Source: Rummeliibacillus suwonensis
GTDB lineage: Bacteria; Bacillota; Bacilli; Bacillales_A; Planococcaceae
Direction: 5' to 3'
NCBI RefSeq assembly: GCF_007896435.1
Contig: NZ_VCBL01000001.1
Location: forward strand, 1,822,271 to 1,886,270
DNA length: 64,000 nucleotides
How positions within the stretch are numbered: the first letter of the stretch is position 1; each line of letters starts with the position of its first letter. The translations under genes and the position numbers were made by a program. This document shows, in pieces, positions 35,092 through 44,462 of this stretch. A model generated the notes under the pieces. The model saw only the letters and a list, made by a program, of their open reading frames with translations, was not told the origin of the DNA and did not search any database.

Positions 35092-35226
35092 TGTAGCTTA
35101 GCTAAACTAATCGGATTTTACCAGCAGCTGAGACCCTGCCTTTTCCAAGTAAAGTTTGGAGCAATCGCCGATGAAAGTTTGTTTGATTCTGATGTGTGTA
35201 TATATTACTCGTTAATGCAGGTAACT
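35092..35226. repeat. diverged two-hairpin element, long subfamily
   Basis: Carries AGCTAAACTAATCGGATTTTACC and GGAGCAATCGCCGATGAAAG, as in 31648-31855, and ends TTAATGCAGG. Boundaries are approximate. Confidence 0.4.
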
Positions 35227-35392
35227 TATATTTACAGGCGTGTTCATTATCCAATTTTTTCTTGCAATATAGGGAGCTAATTTCTGCCTGCTCAACACCT
35301 CTAGTATATCTATTCAGTATAACGTATATTTAAGAAAAAAATCTACTAGTAATTGTAGCAAATTAAATGAATATGGTTCTTTATCAAAAAGC

Positions 35393-35600
35393 TAGGTTGC
35401 AGGTTGACTGGTACAGAGCTAGCGTGATTCCTAGGATATTAGCAGCAGCTAGGGAGAATAATTTAAGGAACGGGGAGTCTAAGAACGCCACGTCCCTCTT
35501 TGACCAACGTCCCGTTACCCTGAAGCTGCTCATCAGACGTCCCTGAAAACATATTGGCAGAACGGAAGGAAGTCACCCCAAGTTACAGTGATAACAATGA
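35393..35600. other. unexplained GC-richer segment
   Basis: Within the gene-free gap 34968-35759, about 200 bp are clearly less A/T-rich and contain AACGGGG...CCCGTT and several CACGTCCC/ACGTCCC blocks. No frame is open for long and I know no RNA family that fits. The 216-bp copy of the two-hairpin element at 51569 has a faintly similar GGAACGGA...ACGTCC block. Confidence 0.35.
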
Positions 35601-35635
35601 ATAAAACAAAGAAATAACTTACTGACCATCTTTTA

Positions 35636-35677
35636 TAAAAAAGAGGACAAATACTAGAACAACAGTATTTGTCCTCT
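35636..35677 (-). terminator. terminator of diaminopropionate operon
   Basis: Read leftward, GAGGACAAATACT pairs over 13 perfect base pairs with AGTATTTGTCCTC, then TTTTTTAT. It lies 80 bp past the last gene of the operon. Confidence 0.8.
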
Positions 35678-35759
35678 TCATATGATATGGGAATTAATAC
35701 TTTAATAGGAACCTTTGATAGACCCTTTTTAACTTTTTACAAATTAATATATTGACACT

Positions 35760-37376
35760 TTACACATGTGATTTTACTTTATTGGTATATTTACGGTGGA
35801 TTACTTCACCAGCCTGTTGTGGGAAGGTTCGGTCACCAAGTAAAATGATATGGCCGCTAACAATAACTGCATCCATCCCTTCATTATATTGACGCGGCTG
35901 TTCATAAGTTGCCTTATCAATGATCGTTTCTTCATCAAAGATGACAATATCAGCAATCATGCCTTCACGAATAATTCCACGATTTTGTAAACCTATGATA
36001 CGCGCTGGTTGAGATGTCATGCGACGAATCATTTCTTCAAGCGATGTTAGTTTTTCTTCACGAACGTATTTTCCTAAGATTTTCGGGAACGTTCCATATG
36101 CACGTGGATGAGGTTCCCCACCGAGGAGGCCATCACTGCCAATTGTTCCCGCTGGATGTGTCAAAATTTTACGAACATCATCTTCATTGATAACGAAGTC
36201 GATCATACCTATATTATTTTTTTGGCTTAAAATCAGATTAAGTGCAACTTCAGCAGGATTGGGATTCACATCAATCGCTGCGATTTCTTGAATGGTTTTA
36301 CCTACACAGTAAGCTTTTTCTTCAGAATTAACGGAAGTAACAATGATGCCATCCCATCCTGCCCAACGTGAAATACTATCCCATCCCCTTAAGCCTGTCT
36401 TCATTTCTTCAATCATTTTGAAACGTAGTTCTGGCTTTTCCAGTCTTTCAAGCAATTTTTCCGTACCTCCATCATGTACCCATGGTGGTAAAATAGCGCT
36501 TAGCATTGTACTACCAGCGGTATATGGATATTGGTCAAAAGTAACTTCAAGACCGTTTTGACGCGCCTCATCAATTTTTTTAATAACCTCTGGTGATTTT
36601 GACCAGTTATCGCGTCCACAGTTTTTCAAATGTGAAAAATGAAGATGAGCTCCAACTTCTGTCATCATATCAATCAGCTCTGTCATAGACTCTAAAATTT
36701 CATCACCTTCACTGCGTTGATGAATAACAAGTGGCACACCATATTCAGCTATCACTTCACAAAGTGCTTTTAGTTCACGCATATCCGCAAAACAACAAGG
36801 CGGATATATTAAACCAGTTGAAAGGCCAACCGCTCCCTCTTCAAGCGAACGACGAAGTACATTTTGCATTTGTGCAATTTCCTCATCGGTCGCGTAGCGA
36901 TTCTCAAGTCCCATTACTTCCATTCGAATATTGCCATGTGGTGCAAGCGTTGCAAGATTATAGCTTGGTTTTTTATCTTCGATTTGTGATAGATAGTCCC
37001 CTACTGTCATCCAATTCCATTCAATATCAGGAGTACCATCAAGTCCAGCTAAGTTTTTGCGCCAATTTGAAACATGCTCGTCCGGAAGTGGTGCTGCTGC
37101 GATGCCATCTTGCCCAAGAAGATCTGTTGTGATACCTTGACGAACTTTTGCTTCAATAATACCCTGCTCTAAAATAACCAAGTCTGAATGTGTGTGCATA
37201 TCGATGAAACCTGGGCTTACGATATGTCGCTTGGCATCGATTTCTTTTTTCGCCTTTAAATCTGTAAGCTTCCCGATTTTTTCAATTTTATCATCTTGAA
37301 TAGCAATATCGCTATAATACCAAGGAGAACCAGTCCCATCAATGATTTTTCCGTTACGAATGATTAAATCATACAT
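35760..37376 (-). CDS. D-aminoacylase / N-acyl-D-amino-acid deacylase family
   Basis: 538 residues of the amidohydrolase superfamily. Metal ligands are suggested by DMHTHSD (about residue 64), VIHQRSEG, HFSHLKNCG and the late HPAGTIGSDG Asp. D-aminoacylases deacylate N-acyl-D-amino acids; relatives act on N-acyl or N-carbamoyl compounds. The ATG at 37376 overlaps the stop of the M20 gene (ATGTATGA) and has AAAGGACG upstream, so I prefer it to the in-frame GTG at 37385. Last gene of the operon. Confidence 0.83.
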   Translation of the reverse strand: MYDLIIRNGKIIDGTGSPWYYSDIAIQDDKIEKIGKLTDLKAKKEIDAKRHIVSPGFIDMHTHSDLVILEQGIIEAKVRQGITTDLLGQDGIAAAPLPDEHVSNWRKNLAGLDGTPDIEWNWMTVGDYLSQIEDKKPSYNLATLAPHGNIRMEVMGLENRYATDEEIAQMQNVLRRSLEEGAVGLSTGLIYPPCCFADMRELKALCEVIAEYGVPLVIHQRSEGDEILESMTELIDMMTEVGAHLHFSHLKNCGRDNWSKSPEVIKKIDEARQNGLEVTFDQYPYTAGSTMLSAILPPWVHDGGTEKLLERLEKPELRFKMIEEMKTGLRGWDSISRWAGWDGIIVTSVNSEEKAYCVGKTIQEIAAIDVNPNPAEVALNLILSQKNNIGMIDFVINEDDVRKILTHPAGTIGSDGLLGGEPHPRAYGTFPKILGKYVREEKLTSLEEMIRRMTSQPARIIGLQNRGIIREGMIADIVIFDEETIIDKATYEQPRQYNEGMDAVIVSGHIILLGDRTFPQQAGEVIHRKYTNKVKSHV

Positions 37377-38574
37377 GTTCTTCACGTCCTTTTGATTGTG
37401 TAGGTAAAGCTGTTAATGCTGCCATAAGTGCTGCATAACCTGTTACCGCTTGCGTAAGTTGAGATAGTTGAATATATTCATCATCAATATGAGCCAGATA
37501 TTCAAAAGATGGACCATATCCAATTGTAGGAATTCCGGCTTCTCCAGCAAAATGACTTCCATTCGTACAAAATGAGTAATGTGTTAATACAGTGGTTGGT
37601 TGAACTTGTTGTAATGCTTCTAATGAAGCTTTAACAAAATCTGCTTCTGCATCATACACCCATGCAGGGAAAAAACGTTCCGCTGTAATTGTGGCACCTG
37701 TATAACATTGTTCTGAACCTTTTGAGTAATAAGCTTTTGCTTGGAAGGTTGGATCTTCACTTGAGATTTCAGCAATTACTTGTTGAATGCTTGCTAGAAT
37801 AGATTCCTTTGTTTCACCAACAAGAGTTCTACGATCGAATGTTGCCGTACAATTAGATGGCACAACAGATTTACCTGGATATGGAGCAGACTTAATATCT
37901 GTTAATTCTAATAATGCATCTCCTAAAACAGGATGATTGGGTAAGGGGACTTTTTTTACAAGATCCACTAACTTCATCATGTGATAGACTGCATTGACAC
38001 CTGCTGAGGGATTTGATGAATGTGCCGGTTTACCAATCGTTTCTAAAATAATTTCTGCACGCCCTCGTTGACCTATTGCAAGTTGTAAATTCGTTGCTTC
38101 TCCAATAACAACATAGTCAGGCTTTTCTACTCTCGTAATGCTTCGCGAAGCAACTCCTTCAAAACATTCTTCATGAACACTGCAAGATACAATGATGTTC
38201 CCTTTAAATTGTTTGTTCGTTTGCTTAGCAAAATCGATGGCTGCGATAATCATTGCGCTCACAGCACCCTTCATATCGGAGGTTCCACGACCATACATCT
38301 TGTCACCCACGATTTCTGGATAGAACGGTTTTTTTGTCCAATGTTTGCTATTAACAGGGACTGTATCGATATGCCCATCAAATAATACAGTGGGTCCTTC
38401 ATTTTTTCCTTTGATCTTCAGTAATACATTCCCTACTTCATCCACATGTACTTCATCAAAATATTTTGCTGCAAAGTCTTGGATTTCTTTTGCAACAGCT
38501 TCTTCCTCTCCCGAGTAACTTTGATGTTTGACAAGGGATTGGCATAATTCAATAACTAGTTGCGCTGTATTCAT
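37369..38574 (-). CDS. M20-family hydrolase, YgeY-like
   Basis: 401 residues with M20 zinc peptidase motifs: FDGHIDTVP (first metal site), GRGTSDMKGA and the HEECFEG Glu pair. It resembles YgeY, which accompanies diaminopropionate ammonia-lyase (YgeX) in E. coli. It likely removes an acyl or carbamoyl group, or cleaves a dipeptide, to free an amino acid for the lyase. Overlaps the lyase gene by 26 bp; AAGGAGGAA precedes its ATG. Confidence 0.83.
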   Translation of the reverse strand: MNTAQLVIELCQSLVKHQSYSGEEEAVAKEIQDFAAKYFDEVHVDEVGNVLLKIKGKNEGPTVLFDGHIDTVPVNSKHWTKKPFYPEIVGDKMYGRGTSDMKGAVSAMIIAAIDFAKQTNKQFKGNIIVSCSVHEECFEGVASRSITRVEKPDYVVIGEATNLQLAIGQRGRAEIILETIGKPAHSSNPSAGVNAVYHMMKLVDLVKKVPLPNHPVLGDALLELTDIKSAPYPGKSVVPSNCTATFDRRTLVGETKESILASIQQVIAEISSEDPTFQAKAYYSKGSEQCYTGATITAERFFPAWVYDAEADFVKASLEALQQVQPTTVLTHYSFCTNGSHFAGEAGIPTIGYGPSFEYLAHIDDEYIQLSQLTQAVTGYAALMAALTALPTQSKGREEHV

Positions 38575-39790
38575 TTATTTGTTCCTCCTTGAAATTGGCA
38601 TATTGACCATGCCATACAATGTTTTCATAAGAGTTTCGATCTGTATCACCTTCAGTAGAAATCACTAAAATTCGAGCATCTGCCCCTATATGCAAAGTTT
38701 CGACAATTTCATTTGAAGCTTGTAGTTGCAATGCATAATAGAGAAGTCCGAGTGTAACAGCACCTGATTCTCCAGAAATTACACGAGGATCACCCGTTAT
38801 CGGATTGCCATATACACGCATTCCAAGTGCAGCAATTTCATCAGTACATGAGAATGCCGCAGTTGCCAAATATGACAATAGGTCATATGCAAAAGTATTA
38901 GGTTCCCCACAAGCAAGACCTGCCATAATGGTCTGCATATCCCCATCCATCGTTTTCATCTTGCAAGTTCTAAAAGATTCAAAAAAACAACAAGCTGGTT
39001 TCGCTTCAACAATTCCGATGGTTAAATCCCTCTGCAAAAATTGGTTAAGGCTTACAGCGACAGCTCCAGCAAATGAACCAACACCCGCTTGTAATAAAAT
39101 ATGTGTTGGTGGCTCTAATTGTTGTTCCTCTAATTGTTGAACGATTTCAAGTGCCAAAGTGCTATAACCTTGCATAATCCATAGAGGAATTTCTTCATAT
39201 CCACCCCATGCAGTGTCTTGAATCATGATCCAGCCGTTTTCTTTCGCGAGCGTTGCACAATGTCGAACACAATCGTCATAATTCAAATCCGTTATTAATA
39301 CATCAGCACCTTCCTCTTGAATCACTTTTAAACGTTGAGTAGTTGAACCTTTTGGCATCCGTACAACAGCTTTTTGCCCAAGCTCTCGTGCAGCCCATGC
39401 CACTCCGCGTCCATGATTACCATCCGTCGCCGTTATAAATGTGATTGGCTGTAATTTTTCTTCTGCTTGTTGTTTTAGCATGTCGAAAGATAAGTTTTCA
39501 AAAGGAAGATCGAGGACTCTCGCCATATATTTTCCAACTGCTACAATGCCACCTAATACTTTGAAAGCATTTAAACCAAATCGTTGCGATTCATCTTTTA
39601 CCATGATAGAAGCAACTCCACATTTTTTTGCTAATTCCTTCAGTTCATAGAGAGGCGTTTTTGTATATCTAGAATGAGATTCTTGAAAATTTAAAATATT
39701 TAGAATTTCATGTTTTTGAAATGGTGTACGATGTCTTCTTTCCAATGGCTTTGGACCAAATGGATTTTTGGCTATTTGAATACCTATCAT
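38549..39790 (-). CDS. dpaL: diaminopropionate ammonia-lyase
   Basis: 413 residues, a fold-type II PLP enzyme. The PLP Lys is in RFGLNAFKVLGG (about residue 76) and a GVGSFAGAVA glycine loop binds the cofactor phosphate. It cleaves 2,3-diaminopropionate to pyruvate and two ammonia. GGAGGGG before the ATG. Together with YgeY-like and D-aminoacylase-like enzymes it forms a route from an N-substituted diaminopropionate to central metabolism. Family is firm; physiological substrate is inferred. Confidence 0.88.
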   Translation of the reverse strand: MIGIQIAKNPFGPKPLERRHRTPFQKHEILNILNFQESHSRYTKTPLYELKELAKKCGVASIMVKDESQRFGLNAFKVLGGIVAVGKYMARVLDLPFENLSFDMLKQQAEEKLQPITFITATDGNHGRGVAWAARELGQKAVVRMPKGSTTQRLKVIQEEGADVLITDLNYDDCVRHCATLAKENGWIMIQDTAWGGYEEIPLWIMQGYSTLALEIVQQLEEQQLEPPTHILLQAGVGSFAGAVAVSLNQFLQRDLTIGIVEAKPACCFFESFRTCKMKTMDGDMQTIMAGLACGEPNTFAYDLLSYLATAAFSCTDEIAALGMRVYGNPITGDPRVISGESGAVTLGLLYYALQLQASNEIVETLHIGADARILVISTEGDTDRNSYENIVWHGQYANFKEEQINEYSATSY

Positions 39791-39799
39791 TTTCCCCTC

Positions 39800-40522
39800 C
39801 TAAGCAAGAATGCGACTTAAAAATGTATTTGTACGTTCATGTTGTGGATTACGCAGAACCTGTTCAGGTGTCCCATCTTCTACAATCCTTCCTTGATCCA
39901 TAAAAATGACCCGATCTGCTACTTCATTTGCAAAACCCATTTCATGTGTAACAACCACCATTGACATACCGTTTTTGGCAAGATGGGTCATAACATTCAA
40001 TACTTCTCCAACAAGTTCGGGATCAAGTGCGGAAGTTGGTTCATCAAAAAGCATTAATTCTGGTTCCATGGCAAGTGCTCGAGCTATTGCTACCCGCTGC
40101 TGTTGCCCTCCAGATAGATTAGAAGGATAAAAGTCAAAGCGTTCACTTAGACCTACTGTTGTTAATAATTCTTCTGCTTTTCTTTTTGCAGTCTCTTTAT
40201 TTTTCTTTTTTACCCAGATAGGCGCTTCCATCACATTCTCTATAGCTGTTAAATGTGGGAATAAATTAAACCGTTGAAATACCATACCTAATTCTTGACG
40301 TATGCGTTTCTTCGACTCTTTCCCTTGTACAAGATCTTGCTTATAATACATTTCTCCTTCTTCAATTGCTTCCAAAAGATTCATACAACGTAAAAGCGTA
40401 CTTTTCCCGGAACCTGAGGGCCCAATTATTACAGTGCGTTCGCCTTTTTCAATCTGCAAATTAATATCATATAATACTTGCTTTTTTCCAAAATATTTAT
40501 TGACATGACGCATTTCAATCAT
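39800..40522 (-). CDS. polar amino acid ABC transporter ATPase
   Basis: 240 residues: Walker [12 protein letters not shown], signature LSGGQQQR, Walker [15 protein letters not shown], switch His in VVVTHEMGF. This is the GlnQ/HisP subclass that powers polar amino acid uptake. It overlaps the permease gene by 8 bp. Confidence 0.93.
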   Translation of the reverse strand: MIEMRHVNKYFGKKQVLYDINLQIEKGERTVIIGPSGSGKSTLLRCMNLLEAIEEGEMYYKQDLVQGKESKKRIRQELGMVFQRFNLFPHLTAIENVMEAPIWVKKKNKETAKRKAEELLTTVGLSERFDFYPSNLSGGQQQRVAIARALAMEPELMLFDEPTSALDPELVGEVLNVMTHLAKNGMSMVVVTHEMGFANEVADRVIFMDQGRIVEDGTPEQVLRNPQHERTNTFLSRILA

Positions 40523-41171
40523 AAACCCTCATTCCTTTCTCCAAGCGACTCGCAATAAACATTAAAACGGATGTAATGACTAGATAGATGGCTGCAATGA
40601 TGAGATAGACCTCCAAACTATGGAAAGTTGATGTAATGATTGATTCTCCTGTTCGGAACAATTCCGTAATGGTTAATAACGATACCATAGATGAATTTTT
40701 AACCGTCATAACAAATTGATTGACCATAGCTGGTACTAATATTTTTAACGCTTGTGGACCGATAATACGATACATGGCAAGCGGCTTCGACATTCCCAGC
40801 GCGGCTGCCGCCTCATATTGCCCTTTATCTACTGCTTGTAACGCAGATCGTACAATTTCAGTCGCATAGGCCCCTGTATTCAAGGATAAACCAAGAACTG
40901 CAGCTTGAAATGGTGTAAATTGTACCCCTAATTGAGGAATACCAAAATAAATGATGAACAGTTGTACTAACAATGGTGTCCCACGAAATACCCAAACGTA
41001 AAATTCCGTTATTTTACGTAAGATAAAAATAGGCGAAAGTTTACTAAATGCACCCAAAATGGCCAGCACTAATCCGATGACTAAAGATAGAAATGAAATT
41101 TGGATCGTCATCCATGCCCCTTCGACTAAGGCAGGGATAAAAGGAGTTAATACTGAGAAGTCTAATCCCAT
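40515..41171 (-). CDS. polar amino acid ABC transporter permease
   Basis: 218 residues with about five TM helices and the EAAxxLG-type loop ([22 protein letters not shown]) that contacts the ATPase. HisM/GlnP family. It would transport the amino acid or derivative used by the downstream lyase. Confidence 0.92.
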   Translation of the reverse strand: MGLDFSVLTPFIPALVEGAWMTIQISFLSLVIGLVLAILGAFSKLSPIFILRKITEFYVWVFRGTPLLVQLFIIYFGIPQLGVQFTPFQAAVLGLSLNTGAYATEIVRSALQAVDKGQYEAAAALGMSKPLAMYRIIGPQALKILVPAMVNQFVMTVKNSSMVSLLTITELFRTGESIITSTFHSLEVYLIIAAIYLVITSVLMFIASRLEKGMRVYD

Positions 41172-41183
41172 ATCATCTACCTC

Positions 41184-42011
41184 CTATTGATTGTTTTCTA
41201 ACCATTTTTTAAATAGTTGATCTTTTTCCCCACTTTTCTCCATTTCGGCCAATACCTTATTGACCTCTGATATTAAACTATCATTCCCTTTTGAAGCAGC
41301 AATTCCTAGCTCTGAATGATCTAGCTCTTTTCCAACAATTTCGAGATTGCTATCAGGATATGTTTGGAAGTAACCTAATTGATTTAGGTAATCATTAACA
41401 ACCACATCTACTCGACCTATTTCTAAGTCTTTTATCGCATCCAACGCTTCTTTGTAGGCTACGATTTTAATGTTAGCACCCTCTGCCTTTAATTTTTGTG
41501 CAACTTGTTCGCTTGTCGCCCCTGCTTTCACACCAACTTTTTTACCATCTAAATCTTTTTTAGAGGAAATACTTTTATCGGTTTTTGCTTTAACAAGAAC
41601 CATGCCTGTATCTAAGTATGGATCTGCAAAATCAACTACTTCTTTTCTTTCATCTGTGATATACATTGCCCCAATCACTAAATCCACCTGCTTGTTTTGT
41701 AGTGATGGTACAAGAGCTGTAAATTGCATTTGTTTCCACTCCACATCTACACCTAATGCCTTTCCAATCTTGTTTCCTAGATCAATATCATAACCAACTA
41801 ATTTCTGTGTTTTTTTATCCAAATATTCGAATGGATAATAGTCACCAGTTGCAATCACGATTTTTCCCTTTTTCTTAATACCATCTACTGTGTTATCCTC
41901 TGAAGATGTATGAGTATCCTTCGCTTTTGAACTGCTGTCATTAGACCCACACCCAGCAAGTACTAAACATACTGTTGCAAGCATAACCCAAATGATGTTT
42001 TTCAATTTCAT
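41184..42011 (-). CDS. amino acid ABC transporter binding lipoprotein
   Basis: 275 residues. The lipobox LVLAGC at residues 16-21 is followed by a Ser/Lys-rich linker and an SBP_bac_3 domain with GKIVIATGDYYPFEYLD and GYDIDLGNKIGKALGV. It captures the substrate outside the membrane. First gene of the operon. Its promoter shares 233 bp with the divergent regulator at 42245. Confidence 0.92.
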   Translation of the reverse strand: MKLKNIIWVMLATVCLVLAGCGSNDSSSKAKDTHTSSEDNTVDGIKKKGKIVIATGDYYPFEYLDKKTQKLVGYDIDLGNKIGKALGVDVEWKQMQFTALVPSLQNKQVDLVIGAMYITDERKEVVDFADPYLDTGMVLVKAKTDKSISSKKDLDGKKVGVKAGATSEQVAQKLKAEGANIKIVAYKEALDAIKDLEIGRVDVVVNDYLNQLGYFQTYPDSNLEIVGKELDHSELGIAASKGNDSLISEVNKVLAEMEKSGEKDQLFKKWLENNQ

Positions 42012-42102
42012 ATTTTCACGCCTCCTTAGTGTTAAGAAAACTAACTTTAGTCTAGCTTTCTTTTATGAATAAAGTATAAAATGAATAAAAAAATCGCAAA
42101 AG

Positions 42103-42229
42103 TCTCAAAATGAGATAGATTTATATTAAAAACGTATTTATTTACGTTAAAAAATATGACATCATAGTTATATAAAACATCACATATAAATTATAAGTCT
42201 CATTTTGAAACAAAAATCTTATTTTGAGA
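42103..42229. promoter_or_regulatory. three TCTCA-N3-TGAGA operator-like sites
   Basis: A perfect palindrome TCTCAAAATGAGA at 42103-42115, and close variants TCTCATTTTGAAA at 42198-42210 and TCTTATTTTGAGA at 42217-42229. They lie between the divergent transporter operon and the AAA+ regulator. The last one ends 15 bp before the regulator's ATG. I infer binding by that regulator with autoregulation. I see no convincing -24/-12 promoter. Confidence 0.55.
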
Positions 42230-42244
42230 TTGGAGCGGAAAAAT

Positions 42245-43942
42245 ATGAACAATTTTGATCTAAAAACAATTCAATTGCCTATTCAGCAAATCGTTAATGC
42301 TATTGCTTCTGTTTTAAAGATAGAAATAGAGGTTGCAGATAAGCATCTTTTTCGAGTAGCCGGTACCGGTCAAATAAAATCGCAAATTTGGAAAGAAATG
42401 AATGGTGAGGACCTCATTTATAAACGATGTATTCAAACCAAACAAACGATAGTTATTGAAAATCCTGGATTTAACTCATTTTGTTCTGGTTGCTTACACT
42501 TTGGGCATTGTAAAGAGCATGGGGAAATTTGCTGTCCGATTATATTAGATGGTGAAGCTATTGGTGTCATCGGTTTAATTGCTTTTGATAAAATCCAGCA
42601 GCAACGACTTTTTACACATAAAGTAGAAAACATTGCATTTCTTGAACAAATTGCACAAATAATCGCTACAAAAATGCAAGAAACAAAATTTTACAAAAAC
42701 TATATCGTTTCGCAAAAAAAAATATCGACGATTTTTGATTACGTCGATACGGGTATTATTTCCATCAATCAGGATGGCGCATGTGAATATGTCAGTAAGG
42801 GAGCACTCCATATGCTCCATATGGATGAAGCAATCGAATCTTTCGTGCTACAACAACTACTTGAACAAGCCGAAAACATACCCAATAGTGGCAGAACAGT
42901 TTTTATAGATATTCATGATACAATCCATAAATTTCATATGAAGTATCAAAAAATTGAAGGAAATCAAGCTGTCATTATGCTAGATAACCCTAAAAATATC
43001 GAATCTATCAGCCATTCACTACTGAATGCACCTTTGCAAAATCAAAGATTAATAGGAAATCATCCGTCCATTCAAAATATCCGTAACAAAATGAGTAAAT
43101 TTTCCAACAATTCTATGCCCATCCTTATTATTGGTGAGCAAGGGACCGGGCGGAGTTATATCGCAGAACTAATTCATCAGCAAAGCCCATTGAAAGACAA
43201 GCCATTTCATCGTTTCAACTGTTCATACTATTCTGAGGAACAACTATTAAAACAATTATTTGGCTATCATATGAATACTGAATATCTTAAAGGAAAACTA
43301 GAACTGGCACACCAAAGTACAATTCTGATCGAAGAAATCGAAACGATGCCGATTAATGTACAAGCCCGATTCATGAAATTTTTAGAAGATGGTCTTATTT
43401 TTCGAAAAGGAAAACTTTATCCAATCAATACTCGCATTATCGTTTCGTCTAACCACTACCTCATAAAACAAATGAAAGAAGGTCTTTTCCGTAAAGATTT
43501 ATATTACAAACTTAATATTACACCTATCCATGTCCCCACCTTACACGAACGAAGTGAAGACATATTACCTTTGGCTGAAAACTTTTTGAAGCAAAATAGT
43601 CCAACTAAAAGTCGCCAGTTCTCTCGTGAAGCAAAGATCATTTTAGAAAATTATACTTGGCCTGGAAATATCAAAGAACTAGAAAATGTTATAGCCTATA
43701 TTTGCGATATGACGGAAGATCCAATTATCTGTCCACAGCATTTACCTGAATTTTTAACAAGACTCGAACAGCAAAATAATATTGAGAAATTTAATCTACA
43801 AACGATTGAAATAAAGACCATCACTGAAGTCTTAGAGACCATCAAACGTGTTGGTGGTAGCAAGGATCAAGCTGCACAGCTTCTTGGAATTAGTCGAGCA
43901 ACGTTATTTAGGAAAATTAAGGATTACCAAATAGGTCCATGA
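42245..43942 (+). CDS. AAA+ enhancer-binding-type regulator lacking GAFTGA
   Basis: 565 residues. An N-terminal GAF-like domain (1-155) has a cysteine cluster CSGCLHFGHC and CC about 8 residues later. A PAS-like segment (160-265) precedes an AAA+ domain (about 275-500) with Walker A GEQGTGRS and a Walker B-like LIEEIE. A Fis helix-turn-helix (about 520-562) follows. The L1 loop that carries GAFTGA in sigma-54 activators is replaced: LFGYHMNTEYLKGKLELAH has no such motif. It may therefore act on sigma-A promoters, as TyrR does. GGAGCGG fixes the ATG at 42245. Confidence 0.85.
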   Translation: MNNFDLKTIQLPIQQIVNAIASVLKIEIEVADKHLFRVAGTGQIKSQIWKEMNGEDLIYKRCIQTKQTIVIENPGFNSFCSGCLHFGHCKEHGEICCPIILDGEAIGVIGLIAFDKIQQQRLFTHKVENIAFLEQIAQIIATKMQETKFYKNYIVSQKKISTIFDYVDTGIISINQDGACEYVSKGALHMLHMDEAIESFVLQQLLEQAENIPNSGRTVFIDIHDTIHKFHMKYQKIEGNQAVIMLDNPKNIESISHSLLNAPLQNQRLIGNHPSIQNIRNKMSKFSNNSMPILIIGEQGTGRSYIAELIHQQSPLKDKPFHRFNCSYYSEEQLLKQLFGYHMNTEYLKGKLELAHQSTILIEEIETMPINVQARFMKFLEDGLIFRKGKLYPINTRIIVSSNHYLIKQMKEGLFRKDLYYKLNITPIHVPTLHERSEDILPLAENFLKQNSPTKSRQFSREAKIILENYTWPGNIKELENVIAYICDMTEDPIICPQHLPEFLTRLEQQNNIEKFNLQTIEIKTITEVLETIKRVGGSKDQAAQLLGISRATLFRKIKDYQIGP

Positions 43943-44210
43943 TTTTGTTGAAACAAATCTTCAACGTCTTATATCTCTAAACAAAATTTTGTAACTCTTT
44001 CTGTTTGTATAATTCGTAATTTTTCTATCACATAAGATGAACGAATATATATTTTAAAGTTACCTCACGAAAAATGCTGTTTCATCGTAAAATTTCATGT
44101 TACTTTTTTCTACATTTAATCTTATCTTAATTTCTAAAAAAATGGATCGTATCATAAAAAGAGCCTTAAGTATAATTTAGGAAATAATAGGATTTAATGT
44201 AAATATAGAA

Positions 44211-44270
44211 AAATAAAACCGTATGAAAACAAGTTTTATAAATTTGATTTCATACGGTTTATTTATTTTA
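44211..44270. repeat. CATACGG palindrome, copy 3 (uninterrupted)
   Basis: AATAAAACCGTATGAAA and TTTCATACGGTTTATTTATTT flank a 20-bp loop containing a single ATAAA (44238-44242). It is the empty-site equivalent of 7121-7304. The remainder of 43943-44462 is A/T-rich with no gene. Confidence 0.7.
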
Positions 44271-44462
44271 ATAAAGCTTCTTCAATAGGTAGAAATTTCA
44301 AAATATTCTAAAAAAAGGACAAAACATAAGTGATATGATTCGATTCATAGCTTATACTTACAGAATTTTCACTCGATAAGTTAGAGGTAAATTTTCAGCA
44401 GTGCTTTTTAATCAATCGAACCCCATCGCAAACCATTCCACATCTAATATGACTTCCGTATT

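Noticed and set aside
42012-42244. Sigma-54 promoter for the transporter operon
   Set aside because: The best candidate (TGAGAC..TTTTGC) has the wrong spacing between the GG-like and GC elements, and the regulator lacks GAFTGA.
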